Assembly: GCF_006494815.1 (NCBI RefSeq)
Contig: NZ_CP041091.1
Location: 4,106,501 to 4,170,500, forward strand
Direction: 5' to 3'
DNA from: Nocardioides sambongensis
GTDB lineage: Bacteria > Actinomycetota > Actinomycetes > Propionibacteriales > Nocardioidaceae
DNA length: 64,000 bases
Positions 30,714-39,961 of this stretch are shown one piece after another. Each line of letters begins with the position of its first letter. Within the stretch, counting starts at the first letter, position 1. The notes under the pieces were generated by a model, which made no database searches, was not told where the DNA came from, and was given only the letters and a program-made list of their open reading frames with translations. The position numbers and the translations under genes are program-made.

Positions 30714-31329
30714 CAGCGCCCTCCTGCGAACACGTTGATGCCGCGAACACGCTGGACCCCTTCGCCATGTGACCGGCTTTCCCGGCCTCGGACTACTACG
30801 GGTCCTCCGCCCCACCACGACGACATCGGTCGGCGACGGACCTTCCCGCCGAACAGCAGGCTGCTGCACGGGGAGGGGATCGTCGCGGTGGTTCCCACGT
30901 TCACTGTCGAACCGTTCGACGGGGTCGGCGCCCAGCTATGCCCCTGCAGCATCGCCGCGGCTACGCCGCAGACATTCACCACGGCCTCCCGGCTGGCGAC
31001 ATCACCCAGCCAAGGAGTTTCCCGCACCACGATGTCCGAAGACACCGGGTGCGGGTGCGCGCTGCTAACCGGCCCTGATCCACCAGGTTCGAGCCGGAGG
31101 CTCTCTTGAGGGGCGTTCAGCCGCTGGTTCCTCACGTACGCCTTCCCGTCTTGCTAGCCGGACCCGCGCCATCTGGCAGTGCTGACGCGTCCCGTCGTTG
31201 TCAGGACTGCTTCCACCCTCACCCCCGTCCCGGAGGTTCGGGCTGCCCTCAGCTTCACCGTGCTACTGCGACAACACGGCGGTGGTGGTCTCTCACCCCC
31301 ACTCGGTTCAACAGCGCCTCGTGGCGCTC
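30714..31329 (-). other. Non-coding 5' part of the group II intron (domains I-III)
   Basis: This 616-bp stretch has no convincing gene on either strand and should fold as intron domains I-III. It is rich in short inverted repeats, for example GATGTC-CGAA-GACACC near 31031-31046. The EBS sequences could not be assigned by eye. Confidence 0.7.
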
Positions 31330-31716
31330 GATGTCGGTGACCCACAGCTCATTCGCCCGAAGCCGATGGAACTTGCGATTGACCAGATCGTCGGCGGTCA
31401 CGACACCCTTGAGCCGCTTGACCCGTGCAGGTCCTGGAAGCCCGTAGATCCCGGCCTGCGTCATCAGGACCGACACCAGCCGCGAGCTGACCTGGACGTC
31501 CATCGCCATCGTCAGCTCCGCATGGACACGGCGGTAGCCGTAGGTGCCGCGGGAAGCGACGTGGACCTCCCGGATCAGACCGGTCAGCCACTGCCGGCGC
31601 AACTGAGTCGCCGACATCGGACGCCGTTTGTAGCGGTAATAGCCCTGCCGCGAGACCCCAAGCACCCGGCAAGCAACGTCGACGGACATCCCGGCATCGG
31701 CCAGTCGGTCGATCAC
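31330..31716 (-). CDS. IS3 transposase OrfB, first exon
   Basis: Starts near GTG 31716 in the -1 frame relative to orfA (VIDRLADAGMSVDVACRVLG). It holds the HTH_21 segment GYYRYKRRP and TYGYRRVHAEL, then NELWVTDI with the first catalytic Asp, where the intron begins. The open frame visible in DNA continues into intron sequence and stops at 31255, which is artefactual. Confidence 0.82.
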
Positions 31717-32009
31717 CGGGTGAACCCTTTTGGGTGTGGCTTGTCCTGGTCCAGGAACTTCGCCGCTTGACGGACGATCGCCAGGTCGGTCTCGAGTTCC
31801 CGGATGCGCTTACGGGCCGCACGGAGCTCGCCCGACTCCGAGGTAGTAACGCCGGAGCGCTCGCCACGGTCGATCTGATCCTGGCGCACCCAGTTGTGAA
31901 GACAGCCAGCGCTGATGCCGAGCTCGTAGGCGGTCTGCTTGACCTGCTTGCCCGAACGGACCAGCGCGACAGCGCGTGCACGGAACTCGGGCGGATAGGG
32001 ACGAGGCAC
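31713..32009 (-). CDS. IS3 transposase OrfA
   Basis: 98 aa. The HTH_Tnp_1 domain is RPYPPEFRARAVALVRSGK then YELGISAGCLHNWVRQ, with a leucine-zipper-like SGELRAARKRIRELETDLAI and the end KPHPKGFTR. The CAAAAGGG stretch just before the stop, with orfB in the -1 frame (GTGA overlap), is suited to programmed -1 frameshifting to give the OrfAB transposase, as in other IS3 members. Confidence 0.9.
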   Translation of the reverse strand: MPRPYPPEFRARAVALVRSGKQVKQTAYELGISAGCLHNWVRQDQIDRGERSGVTTSESGELRAARKRIRELETDLAIVRQAAKFLDQDKPHPKGFTR

Positions 32010-32044
32010 TCTCGGAGCCTTTCAGTCAGGCCCTCGACTCATCA

Positions 32045-32369
32045 CCGAATCTGGAACCCAATCCGTAGTGCAGCTCACAGTCCACTCGGTCCCGTCGTCG
32101 CTGGTGACGGTGAGGTGGTTGCCGATGTAGGCGGCCAGCTCGTCGGAATAGGTCGAGACCTCGCTGCTGCCGTAGTCAGTGCCGAGTGCTTGATCGAGGG
32201 TCTCGAGGGCGATGCTGATGGTTACGTCGGCGCCGTCGTCGCCGGTATGGACGGAGAGCGTGCTGCTATCGAGGCTGTGTGGCTGGGCGGGCGACGGGAG
32301 AAGGGCCACGGCCGCTGCAACCGTGGCTGCCCCTCCCAAGAGCGCCAGTCGGCGGAGTGCGCCGGCCAC
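32045..32369 (-). pseudogene. Secreted protein gene truncated by the IS (possible HupE/UreJ-like N-terminus)
   Basis: GTG 32369 lies 3 nt after the stop of the lipoprotein gene. A signal peptide (LRRLALLGGAATVAAAVALL) is followed by SLDSSTLSVHTGDDGADVTI, DQALGTDY and LAAYIGNHLTVTSDDGTEWT. This resembles the extracellular N-terminal domain that precedes the membrane part of actinobacterial HupE/UreJ-type proteins, but the match is only by pattern. The reading frame enters the IS right end and stops at 32022; the C-terminal part of the gene is missing from the window. Confidence 0.65.
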
Positions 32370-32372
32370 GGC

Positions 32373-32998
32373 TCAGGCGTCCAGGCCGGAGAAGGTGGGA
32401 GTCTCCTCTTCGCCGTCCCAGGTGACGCGGAAAGTGAACGCATCCTCGAGGGCGGCCTCGTACTCGGCGGCCTCGGCCGGCGTGATCGTGCCGTCCTCGA
32501 GCAGGTTGTCGATCGCGGGGCTCCAGGAATCAACGAGCGCGTCGACAAGGGCCTGGGGGTCGACGCCGATGTCCTCGGCGACGGCCTCGAGGTTCTGGCC
32601 CTGCTCCTCCATGCGAACGTGGAGCTCGCCGTGGCTGATGGCGAGCACTTCGTCGAGCACGTCTTGGACGGGCTGGTGGCCGCGGTGCAGGTCGAGGCTG
32701 CCGTCGCCATACGCGTCCTGGATCAGCGTCACGAGTTCCTCCTCAGTGGTCACAGAGGAGGGATCGACGGACTCGCCGGGGCCGCCGACGCTCATCTCCG
32801 TGCCGTCCGGGGCGTGCCGCCTTCGGGAAGCGCCCCCTCCTCCGGCACCTCGGTCGCGGACTCGGTCGATGACGACGTGGTGGGGGAGCTAGAGGTGGCT
32901 GTGGCCGAGGAGTCGTCTTCAGCCGCGGCAGTGCAAGCCGCGGCGACCGGAATGATGATGAGCATGCTCGCTGCGGCAAGCTTCTTGCGGGACTTCAC
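32373..32998 (-). CDS. Lipoprotein of unknown function (frameshift in C run)
   Basis: 208 aa once one base is added in the run 32809-32812. GTG 32998 starts KSRKKLAAASMLIIIPVAAA followed by Cys, a lipoprotein signal with lipobox VAAAC. A Ser/Thr-rich linker follows (~25-55). After the frame correction TPPDGTEMSVGGPGESVDPS leads into a helical domain (VTTEEELVTLIQDAYGDGSL, ..., DVLDEVLAISHGELHVRMEE) and ends TFSGLDA. It is cotranscribed with the IS-truncated gene. I do not recognise a family. Confidence 0.72.
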
Positions 32999-33494
32999 TT
33001 GGTGTCTCGTTTCGTCTGGAGGCTCGACACCACCGACGATCACAATCTCCGCTGTGCGTTCCCTGATTCGGGTCTGTGCCGTACCGATGGACTTCGACAG
33101 CGGGCTTGGGTCCGCGCTCGGAGGCACCGGTGGGTTTCCGTGACGTGCGGTGCGGACGTGCGGCGACAGTGGTGTCACCAGGTTCGTTGCGCAGGCTGAC
33201 GGCGCCACCCTGGGCCGCCACGATCACCTGCACCGGGGACAGATTGAGGCCGACGCCACCTTCGCGATGGCGGACACCGCGGGCCAAACAGATCCACTCC
33301 GAGGCGGCCGCCGCCGTCGAACGCGTCGCTGACAGTCGTGATAGCGACGGACTTCCCATCGTTGCCGGGCCTCGCCGATATCGCCGATATCGCCGATGCC
33401 GCCGCTCGAGCCGTCGAAGGGCCGTGCCGGCGGTCCATCGTCGCGGACGCGATTCGTACGGCGACAACTAGTGTCCGTCGACCTTGGGGGAGCG
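32999..33494. other. 496-bp region without a supported gene
   Basis: Open frames on both strands here are short, Arg/Ala-rich shadows with no family resemblance. A small tandem repeat, GCCGATATC, occurs around 33373-33395. The region separates the lipoprotein gene from the LysR gene and may hold decayed DNA from the element that entered at tRNA-Ala. Confidence 0.5.
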
Positions 33495-34384
33495 CTAGGT
33501 CGAGATCTGTCCGTACCTCTCCCTGGTGAAGTCCTCCAAGCGGGTGGCCAGTGCAGCCAAGGTGCGATGGGCTGGGTGATCGTGTGACCACGTAGCCGCT
33601 AGTTCAATCTGCAGTCGCGCATTCTGCGTGCCCGTGGTCAGTTCGAGTGGGATGAGGCCGAATCTGGGATCGTCTGTCGCGATGGCCGCCCCCGCCCTGC
33701 GGCTGCTAGAGCCTGGGCGATGGTGCTGCTCGCCGCGTCGATCACGGACGTTGCGTGCACGCCGTGGTGGGTGAGTGCAGCGTCCCATGATCGGCGTGCG
33801 GAGGTGTCAAGCGGCGGCAGAATGACTGGCTCGCTCGCTGCCTCGTCCAGCGTCACGTGGGCTCGGCCCGCCCACGGATGATCGGCCGGAACCTGTAGCC
33901 AGACGGGAAGGTGCGCGAGCGTGCGGCGGGCGTACGTTCGGGAACTGTCGGTCGTCATGACTACCACGTCTGCCCCTCTGGCGAAGAGCGCGGCGGGCGT
34001 GGTGCCTTCGGTGGTCCAGACGTCGATCGTCGGCGCTTCCGAACCCAGCGTGGCGACAAACGGCGCGACAATGTCGTTCAGCGTCACGCTTGGCGCAGCG
34101 ATGGTGAGACTCTCGAGTGTCCCGCTGCCTCGTGCGTGCGCCGCCATTGCCAGTGCGCGAGAGGCCGCCAACACACCGCGAGCCATGGGCAGAAGGGTTC
34201 GGCCCGATGACGTGGGGATCAGGCGGCCGGTGCTGCGGTCGAACATGTCGACGCCGAGGTCTCGTTCGAATTGTCGCAGTTGACGCGACAGGTTCGGCTG
34301 CGTGATGTGCAGTGTCTGAGCCGCTCGGCTGACGGAGCCTTCGTCACACACCGTCACGAAGTACTGGATATGGCGCAGTTCCAT
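33495..34384 (-). CDS. LysR-family transcriptional regulator (frameshift in C run)
   Basis: 296 aa after one added base at 33689-33693. ATG 34384 (MELRHIQYFVTVCDEGSVSR) is the standard LysR start; an ATG at 34408 would add eight residues. The winged HTH spans residues 1-60 (AAQTLHITQPNLSRQLRQFE), followed by the two-lobed effector domain (ESLTIAAPSVTLNDIVAPFV). The corrected end reads AIATDDPRFGLIPLEL, then LATRLEDFTRERYGQIST. It is divergent from gabT with 117 bp between, so control of the GABA operon is the natural inference. Confidence 0.85.
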
Positions 34385-34441
34385 GGACTCAGTATGCCTG
34401 AAACGCAATCAGATCCTGCCTAGGAAGTATTCGACTGCATA

Positions 34442-34455
34442 GGTCCTCGCGGACC
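34442..34455. promoter_or_regulatory. Inverted repeat in the lysR-gabT divergent promoter
   Basis: GGTCC-TCGC-GGACC is a perfect 5-bp inverted repeat 46 bp before the gabT start. A LysR-type T-N11-A site could overlap it. It is the only symmetrical element I see in the 117-bp divergent region. Confidence 0.4.
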
Positions 34456-34501
34456 ACACTGGTGCGGCATCCCATCCGAGCCCACCAGAAAGCCGATCAC
34501 G

Positions 34502-35821
34502 ATGCCGATCCCTCAGCGCCGAAGGCTGGTCACCGCTATCCCGGGTCCGATCTCGAAGGAGTTGATGAGTCGCAAGGCTGGAGCCGTTGCGGCGGGCGTC
34601 GGGACGACGATGCCAGTGTTCGCTGCGCGCGCCGCGGGGGGAATCGTCGAGGATGTCGACGGCAACCACTTGATCGATCTTGGGTCTGGGATCGCTGTCA
34701 CCACAGTCGGCAACAGCGCGCCGCGGGTTGTCGAGGCCGTGCGGGCGCAGGTCGCTGAGTTCACCCACACGTGCTTCATGGTGACGCCATACGAGAGCTA
34801 CGTGGCAGTTGCCGAGCGGCTGAACGAACTGACACCAGGTACACATGACAAGCGCACCGCATTGTTCAACTCGGGGGCAGAGGCGGTCGAGAACGCCATC
34901 AAGATAGCTCGCGCTCACACCGGACGTCAGGCGGTGGTCGTGTTCGATCACGCCTACCATGGGCGGACGAACCTCACGATGGCGATGACGGCGAAGAGCA
35001 TGCCTTACAAGCATGGGTTCGGACCGTTCGCCTCTGAGGTCTACCGCGCCCCGTTGTCGTATCCGTTCCGCGACGAGGTCGACGGACCGACGGCCGCTCG
35101 CCGTGCCATTGAGGTCGTCGAGAAGCAGGTCGGCGGGGCGAACCTGGCGGCGATGGTGATCGAGCCGATCCAGGGTGAGGGCGGATTCATCGAGCCGGCT
35201 GCGGGCTTCCTGTCCGCGCTGATCGAGTGGTGCACCGCGAACGGCGTCGTGTTCGTGGCTGACGAGGTCCAGACCGGCTTCGCCCGCACCGGTGACATGT
35301 TCGCCTGCGATCACGAGGGCGTTGTTCCCGATCTGATTGTGACGGCCAAGGGTATTGCCGGGGGATTGCCCTTGTCGGCAGTCACGGGCCGAACAGAGAT
35401 CATGGACGCACCACACTCTGGCGGTCTCGGGGGTACCTACGGCGGAAACCCACTGGCTTGTGCGGCTGCGCTGGCTGCAATCGACACCATCGTCGAGGAC
35501 GGGCTGACCGCTCGCGCACGTGAGATCGGAACGCTGATGCTGGCCGAACTGCAACGTATGCGGGCGGTCGACCCTCGCATCGGCGATGTTCGCGGCCGCG
35601 GGGCGATGATCGCAGTCGAGCTGGTTCGTGCCGGCACCAGCGAGCCCGACGCGGATCTTGCGCGTGCCGTCGCCGCAACTGCCCACGCCGCGGGCGTGAT
35701 TGTGCTCACCTGCGGCACGTTCGGCAATGTTCTGAGGTTCCTGCCGCCCTTGACGATCAGCGATGGGCTGTTGGCCGAGGCGCTCGAAGTCCTCCGCGAT
35801 GCCCTGACGACTCTCGCATGA
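34502..35821 (+). CDS. gabT: 4-aminobutyrate aminotransferase (class III)
   Basis: 439 aa. Motifs are NSGAEAVENAIKIAR (phosphate binding), FDHAYHGRTNLTMAMTAK, MVIEPIQGEGGFI, ADEVQTGFARTG, the PLP-lysine segment VTAKGIAGGLPLSAV and GTYGGNPLACAAALA. This is the GabT subgroup of class III aminotransferases. It transfers the amino group of GABA to 2-oxoglutarate, giving succinate semialdehyde and glutamate. ATG 34502 is close to the LysR gene's promoter. It overlaps the dehydrogenase gene (ATGA), and the three genes to 38478 form a GABA-to-succinate operon. Confidence 0.92.
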   Translation: MPIPQRRRLVTAIPGPISKELMSRKAGAVAAGVGTTMPVFAARAAGGIVEDVDGNHLIDLGSGIAVTTVGNSAPRVVEAVRAQVAEFTHTCFMVTPYESYVAVAERLNELTPGTHDKRTALFNSGAEAVENAIKIARAHTGRQAVVVFDHAYHGRTNLTMAMTAKSMPYKHGFGPFASEVYRAPLSYPFRDEVDGPTAARRAIEVVEKQVGGANLAAMVIEPIQGEGGFIEPAAGFLSALIEWCTANGVVFVADEVQTGFARTGDMFACDHEGVVPDLIVTAKGIAGGLPLSAVTGRTEIMDAPHSGGLGGTYGGNPLACAAALAAIDTIVEDGLTARAREIGTLMLAELQRMRAVDPRIGDVRGRGAMIAVELVRAGTSEPDADLARAVAATAHAAGVIVLTCGTFGNVLRFLPPLTISDGLLAEALEVLRDALTTLA

Positions 35822-37085
35822 CGGCCGTGGCTCAATCGACCGACGAGGCAGGGCCGTTGGCCGACGCTGTGGCTCAGCTCGAGCAGGCCGCAGAGATCCT
35901 CGGCTACGACGGGGGCACTCTCGACATGCTGCGTGCGCCGCGGCGCGAAGTCACTGTGAGTATCCCGTTGAGGCGAGACGACGGGTCGGTCGAAGTGCTC
36001 ACCGGACACCGGGTGCAGCACAGCCTCACCCGCGGCCCGGCGAAGGGTGGGGTCAGGTTCAGCGCCCACGTGGACCTCGACGAGGTGCGCGCCCTGGCGA
36101 TGTGGATGACCTGGAAGTGCGCCTTGATGCACCTGCCCTACGGGGGCGCGAAGGGCGGTGTTCGCATTGCTCCAGAGAACTACTCGGCGGCTGAACTGGA
36201 GCGAGTGACGCGCCGCTTCACCTCCGAGATCCTTCCGGTGATCGGCCCCAATCGTGATATTCCGGCACCGGATATCGGCACAGATGAGCGTCACATGGCC
36301 TGGATGATGGACACCTTCTCGGTTGCCAGTGGTCACACCGTATTGGGCGTGACCACTGGGAAGCCCGTCGGACTAGGGGGATCCCTCGGGCGCGCGGGCG
36401 CGACGTCGTTCGGTGTCGTGGAGATCGCTCTGGCCGCCCTCAGGCACGTCGGCATCACCCCCCGCATGCGACCGCAGCGGTCCAGGGATTCGGCAAGGTC
36501 GGCCGCGGAGCAGCCCGCTTGCTGGAGGAGGCAGGTATCCGTGTGATCGCTGTCAGCGATGCGTCGGGAAGCATCTGGAACCGCAATGGGATCGACGTGC
36601 AGGCCCTCGCCACCCACGTCGACGGGACCGGCGCCGTCCAGCACTTCGACGGCGGGGTTCCGATCGAGAGCGACACGCTGCTAACGCTCGATGTCGACCT
36701 CTTGGTCCCGGCCGCGATCGAGGGCGTGATCAACGCCGCGAACGCCGACCGAGTCCGCGCGGCCGTCGTAGTTGAAGGCGCAAACGGCCCCACGACCACG
36801 GAGGCCGACCAGGTCCTTGCCGACCGCGGCGTACTCGTCGTGCCCGACATCCTCGCCAACGCCGGCGGCGTCGTCGTGTCCTACTTCGAATGGGTCCAAG
36901 CCAACCAGGCCTATTGGTGGAGCGAGACGGACGTCGAAAGCCGCCTGTCAGAGCGTATGGCGTCCGCCTGGAACGACGTCTTGACCGAGGCGACCCGCCG
37001 GGACGTCTCACTACGAACTGCGGCCACCTGCTTGGCCGTGCAAAGGGTCGCAGAGGCCCACCGCCAGAGAGGACTCTACCCGTGA
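35818..37085 (+). CDS. gdhA: Glu/Leu/Phe/Val-type glutamate dehydrogenase (frameshift in C run)
   Basis: 422 aa after one added C in CCCCCC 36458-36463. The substrate site is GPAKGGVRFSAHVDLDEVRA and LPYGGAKGGV, with the Lys residues of the family, and DIPAPDIGTDERHMAWMMD follows. In the corrected frame the Rossmann motif reads AAVQGFGKVGRGAARLLEEA, then VVVEGANGPTT and ANAGGVVVSYFEWVQ. It oxidises glutamate to 2-oxoglutarate and ammonia (NAD(P)). Placed between gabT and the semialdehyde dehydrogenase gene, it would regenerate the acceptor used by GabT. Confidence 0.88.
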
Positions 37086-38478
37086 TCAGCGCCACTTTCG
37101 AAGTCGAGGACCCCGCCACCCTTGCGGTGATTGATCACGTCCCTGACGCCACTGTCGAGCAAGCCACCGCTGCCCTGGGCCGCGCCCACCAGGCCTTTCC
37201 AACCTGGGCCTCGCTCGCTCCACGCCGCCGATCAGAGGTGTTGCGCACGGCGTTCGACCTCATGCTGCGCGACAAGGATCGACTCGCCGCGCTCATCGCC
37301 CACGAGAACGGTAAGTCGCTCGCCGACGCTGCCGCCGAGGTCGCCTACGCGGCGGAGTTCTTCCGATGGTTCTCCGAGGAAGCAGTACGTCCAGCTGGCG
37401 AGTTCGGCGAAGCACCTGCTGGAGGAGCGCGCTCTGTGGTGCACCACAAGCCCGCCGGTGTCGCCGCGCTCGTCACCCCGTGGAACTTCCCCGCCGCGAT
37501 GGCGACCCGCAAGATCGCACCGGCTCTTGCAGCAGGGTGCACGGCGGTCTTGAAACCAGCAGCCGAGACCCCGCTGACAGCGCTCGCAATCGCCGACCTG
37601 CTGCGTGAGGCGGGCCTTCCCGACGGAGTGCTGGAGATTGTGCCCACGACCGCTGCGGCCGACGTGGTGTCGGCCTGGATGGGCGACGCCCGGGTCCGGA
37701 AGATCTCCTTCACCGGATCCACCGCAGTCGGTCGCATCCTGCTCGCCCAGGCCGCAGACCGTGTGGTCAACGCCTCGATGGAGCTGGGTGGCAATGCTCC
37801 GCTCGTAGTCACCGAGGACGCCGATCTCGACACCGCGGTGACCGGAGCGATGATCGCCAAGTTCCGAAACGGCGGACAGGCATGCACTGCCGCCAACCGA
37901 ATCTACGTCCACGATGCCATCGCGGAGGAGTTCATCGCCCGATTCGGTGCCGAGGTGGAGAAACTCACCGTCGGTCCCGCTGCAGACGGCTCGGCCATCG
38001 GCCCGATGATCTCCAAGGCCGCCGCCGAAAGGATCGCGGCCGTTGTGGAGGACGCGGTCCGGCAAGGTGCACGCATCTCGCACCAGGCGCGCATGCCCGA
38101 AGCTCCGGGACACTTCTTCGCGCCCACCGTCCTTGTCGACGTGAAGCCCGACAACTCGATTCTCGCCCAAGAGATCTTTGGGCCCGTGGCCCCATCGTCG
38201 CGTACACCGATGACGCCGACCTCATCAAGCAGGCCAACAACACCGAGTACGGCCTTGCTGCCTACGTCTTCGCCGGCGACCTCGGCCGAGCCCTGCGCCT
38301 TGCCGAGCGGCTCGATGCCGGCATGGTTGGTGTCAACCGAGGTGTCGTCTCCGACCCGTCCGCCCCGTTCGGGGGCGTGAAGCAAAGTGGCCTCGGCCGA
38401 GAAGGTGCTCGCGAGGGCCTGCGCGAATTCCAAGAGGCTCAGTATCTCTCTGTGGCTTGGGATGCATGCACAGCATGA
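37082..38478 (+). CDS. gabD: Aldehyde dehydrogenase, probable succinate-semialdehyde dehydrogenase (frameshift in C run)
   Basis: 465 aa after one added C in CCCC 38190-38193; GTG 37082 overlaps the previous stop. Landmarks are LVTPWNFPAAMATRKIAPAL, SFTGSTAVGR, the catalytic Glu in MELGGNAPLVV, the nucleophile Cys in GGQACTAANR and, after correction, APIVAYTDDADLIKQANNTE, then FGGVKQSGLGREGAREGL. The sequence type (PWNFPAAM, GGNAP) is that of GabD. With GabT and the glutamate dehydrogenase it completes conversion of GABA to succinate. Confidence 0.9.
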
Positions 38479-38837
38479 CTGCCGCGGAGTTGAACCTGGT
38501 GATCGAATCGGCCCTCGTTCAGAGTTCGAGCCCCGACCGTTCAGTGACGGTTGCGCAGACCCTACGCGCCTTCGACGACCTCAGGCGAGCAGTCTCGGAA
38601 CGTCTGACCGGGACCGATGGACTGTTCGCCGGCTTCGATGACCTCCATTTGGATTTCCCTGAAGAGGGAACGAAACAGGTTGCCGTGACTGCCCTGGTAT
38701 CTCGACTCGACCGCAAGCATCACATCGTGGTCTACGACGCCTTCACTACCCAGGACGGCCACGGACAACCGTGCTCCGGCAGACACATCGCTTCCGGACA
38801 CGGCGCCACCCTCACGCCGAAGGCGGCGTGGGCGTGA
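38466..38837 (+). CDS. Hypothetical protein
   Basis: 123 aa from ATG 38466 (or ATG 38475, [16 protein letters not shown]). It overlaps the end of gabD and its own stop overlaps the pdxS start (GTGA), an arrangement that supports real translation coupling. It is composed of an N-terminal helix, [20 protein letters not shown], and the strand-like [20 protein letters not shown] followed by [16 protein letters not shown]. The last part vaguely recalls hotdog-type proteins, but I make no function call. The C-terminal LTPKAAWA may be altered by an unseen frameshift. Confidence 0.5.
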   Translation: MHSMTAAELNLVIESALVQSSSPDRSVTVAQTLRAFDDLRRAVSERLTGTDGLFAGFDDLHLDFPEEGTKQVAVTALVSRLDRKHHIVVYDAFTTQDGHGQPCSGRHIASGHGATLTPKAAWA

Positions 38838-39723
38838 GCGGGGAGAGCCTTGGCACCGCCCGGGTCAAGCGAGGCATGGCCGAGATGCTCAAGGGCGGCG
38901 TGATCATGGACGTGGTCACCCCGAGCAGGCCAAGATCGCCGAGGACGCCGGCGCGGTCGCGGTGATGGCACTGGAGCGGGTCCCGGCCGACATCCGGGCC
39001 CAGGGCGGGGTGTCCCGGATGAGCGACCCCGACATGATCGACGGCATCGTCGAGGCGGTCTCCATCCCGGTGATGGCCAAGGCCCGGATCGGTCACTTCG
39101 CCGAGGCGCAGGTGCTGCAGTCGCTGGGGGTGGACTACATCGACGAGTCCGAGGTGCTCACCCCCGCCGACTACGAGAACCACATCGACAAGTGGGCCTT
39201 CCAGGTCCCCTTCGTCTGCGGTGCGACCAACCTGGGTGAGGCGCTGCGTCGGATCACCGAGGGTGCGGCGATGATCCGGTCCAAGGGCGAGGCCGGCACC
39301 GGCGACGTGTCCAACGCCGTGACGCACATGCGCACGATCCGCAAGGAGATCCGTCGCCTGGGGGCGCTGTCGCCGGACGAGCTGTTCGTCGCAGCCAAGG
39401 AGCTGCAGGCACCCTTCGACCTGGTGGCCGAGGTCGCCCGGTCCGGCAAGCTGCCGGTCGTGCTGTTCACCGCGGGTGGGATCGCGACGCCGGCGGATGC
39501 GGCGATGATGATGCAGCTGGGCGCGGAGGGTGTGTTCGTGGGCTCGGGGATCTTCAAGTCCGGCAACCCCGCCCAGCGGGCCGAGGCGATCGTGAAGGCG
39601 ACCACCTTCTTCGACGACCCGGACGTGGTGGCGAAGGTGTCGATGGGCCTGGGCGAGGCGATGGTGGGCATCAACGTCGAGGAGATCCCGGCGCCGCATC
39701 GCCTGGCCGAGCGCGGCTGGTGA
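38834..39723 (+). CDS. pdxS: Pyridoxal 5'-phosphate synthase lyase subunit PdxS (frameshift in C run)
   Basis: 296 aa after one added C in CCCC 38919-38922. GTG 38834 leads to [20 protein letters not shown]; the corrected reading is [20 protein letters not shown]. The catalytic Lys lies in [16 protein letters not shown] and the phosphate site in [20 protein letters not shown] and GSGIFKSG. PdxS builds PLP from ribose-5-phosphate, glyceraldehyde-3-phosphate and ammonia supplied by PdxT. No pdxT follows, unlike the usual pdxST pair. Third-position GC is as high as in the core genes. It may serve the PLP-dependent GabT upstream. Confidence 0.9.
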
Positions 39724-39774
39724 TGCCCTGCGGCGTCAGGCTGGGTTGGACGCGCCCGGCCCGAGGCCGTTCAG

Positions 39775-39787
39775 CACTCATTGAGTG
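39775..39787. promoter_or_regulatory. Perfect palindrome between pdxS and bdhA
   Basis: CACTCATTGAGTG (39775-39787) is a perfect 13-bp palindrome about a central T, AT-richer than its surroundings, ~175 bp upstream of the bdhA start. It is a candidate operator; the regulator is unknown. Confidence 0.45.
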
Positions 39788-39961
39788 AGGTCGATGCCCT
39801 CGTCGACACCACCCGCGGAGCGATCGGCCCGCGTTCCTTCCGGCATGTGCATGTCGAGGTTGGGATGTCTCCTGACTCGGGTGAAGGCGACACGCCGGCG
39901 GGCTCGTTGACTGGTCGGTGCTCGGAGTCGGACGGCTCCGACGTCGACGTGAGGAGTTGAG

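Larger units (their letters stand above)
29146..31329 (-). ncRNA. Group II intron (2184 nt) inside IS3 orfB
   Basis: Boundaries are set by restoring the uninterrupted transposase reading WVTDI|TEHP. Exon 1 ends GACATC at 31330 and exon 2 starts ACCGAACAC at 29145. The intron starts GAGCGCC (consensus GUGYG, so the second base is unusual) and ends CCCCTAC, matching the AY 3' rule. Domain V is at 29210-29243, a domain-VI-like hairpin at ~29160-29195, and the domain IV ORF encodes an RT-maturase. Splicing would leave orfB of 286 aa intact. Confidence 0.85.
28662..32044 (-). mobile_element. IS3-family insertion sequence interrupted by a group II intron
   Basis: The ends share TG(T/A)TGAGTC as terminal inverted repeats (28662-28670 and the complement of 32036-32044). 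Without the 2184-bp intron the element is about 1.2 kb, right for IS3. It carries orfA (31713-32009) and orfB, the latter split into 31330-31716 and 28672-29145. No 3-4-bp target duplication is visible at the flanks (cggg against ccga), so one side has probably been rearranged. The right end cuts a secreted-protein gene; the left end lies 78 bp after the integrase/FCD fusion. Confidence 0.85.

Noticed and set aside
30714-30869. 52-residue N-terminal extension of the intron RT
   Set aside because: It lies in structured intron RNA and has no RT homology; GTG 30713 gives the normal protein.
31033-31050. GGTGTC as EBS1 pairing with the exon end GACATC
   Set aside because: The same bases form a local hairpin with a UUCG-type loop; without a full fold I cannot assign it.
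31255-31329. C-terminal extension of the first OrfB exon
   Set aside because: It reads into the intron; the natural continuation is the second exon at 29145.
33076-33471. Open frames in the 33.0-33.5 kb gap
   Set aside because: They are Arg-rich, have no family resemblance, overlap on both strands and lack ribosome binding sites.
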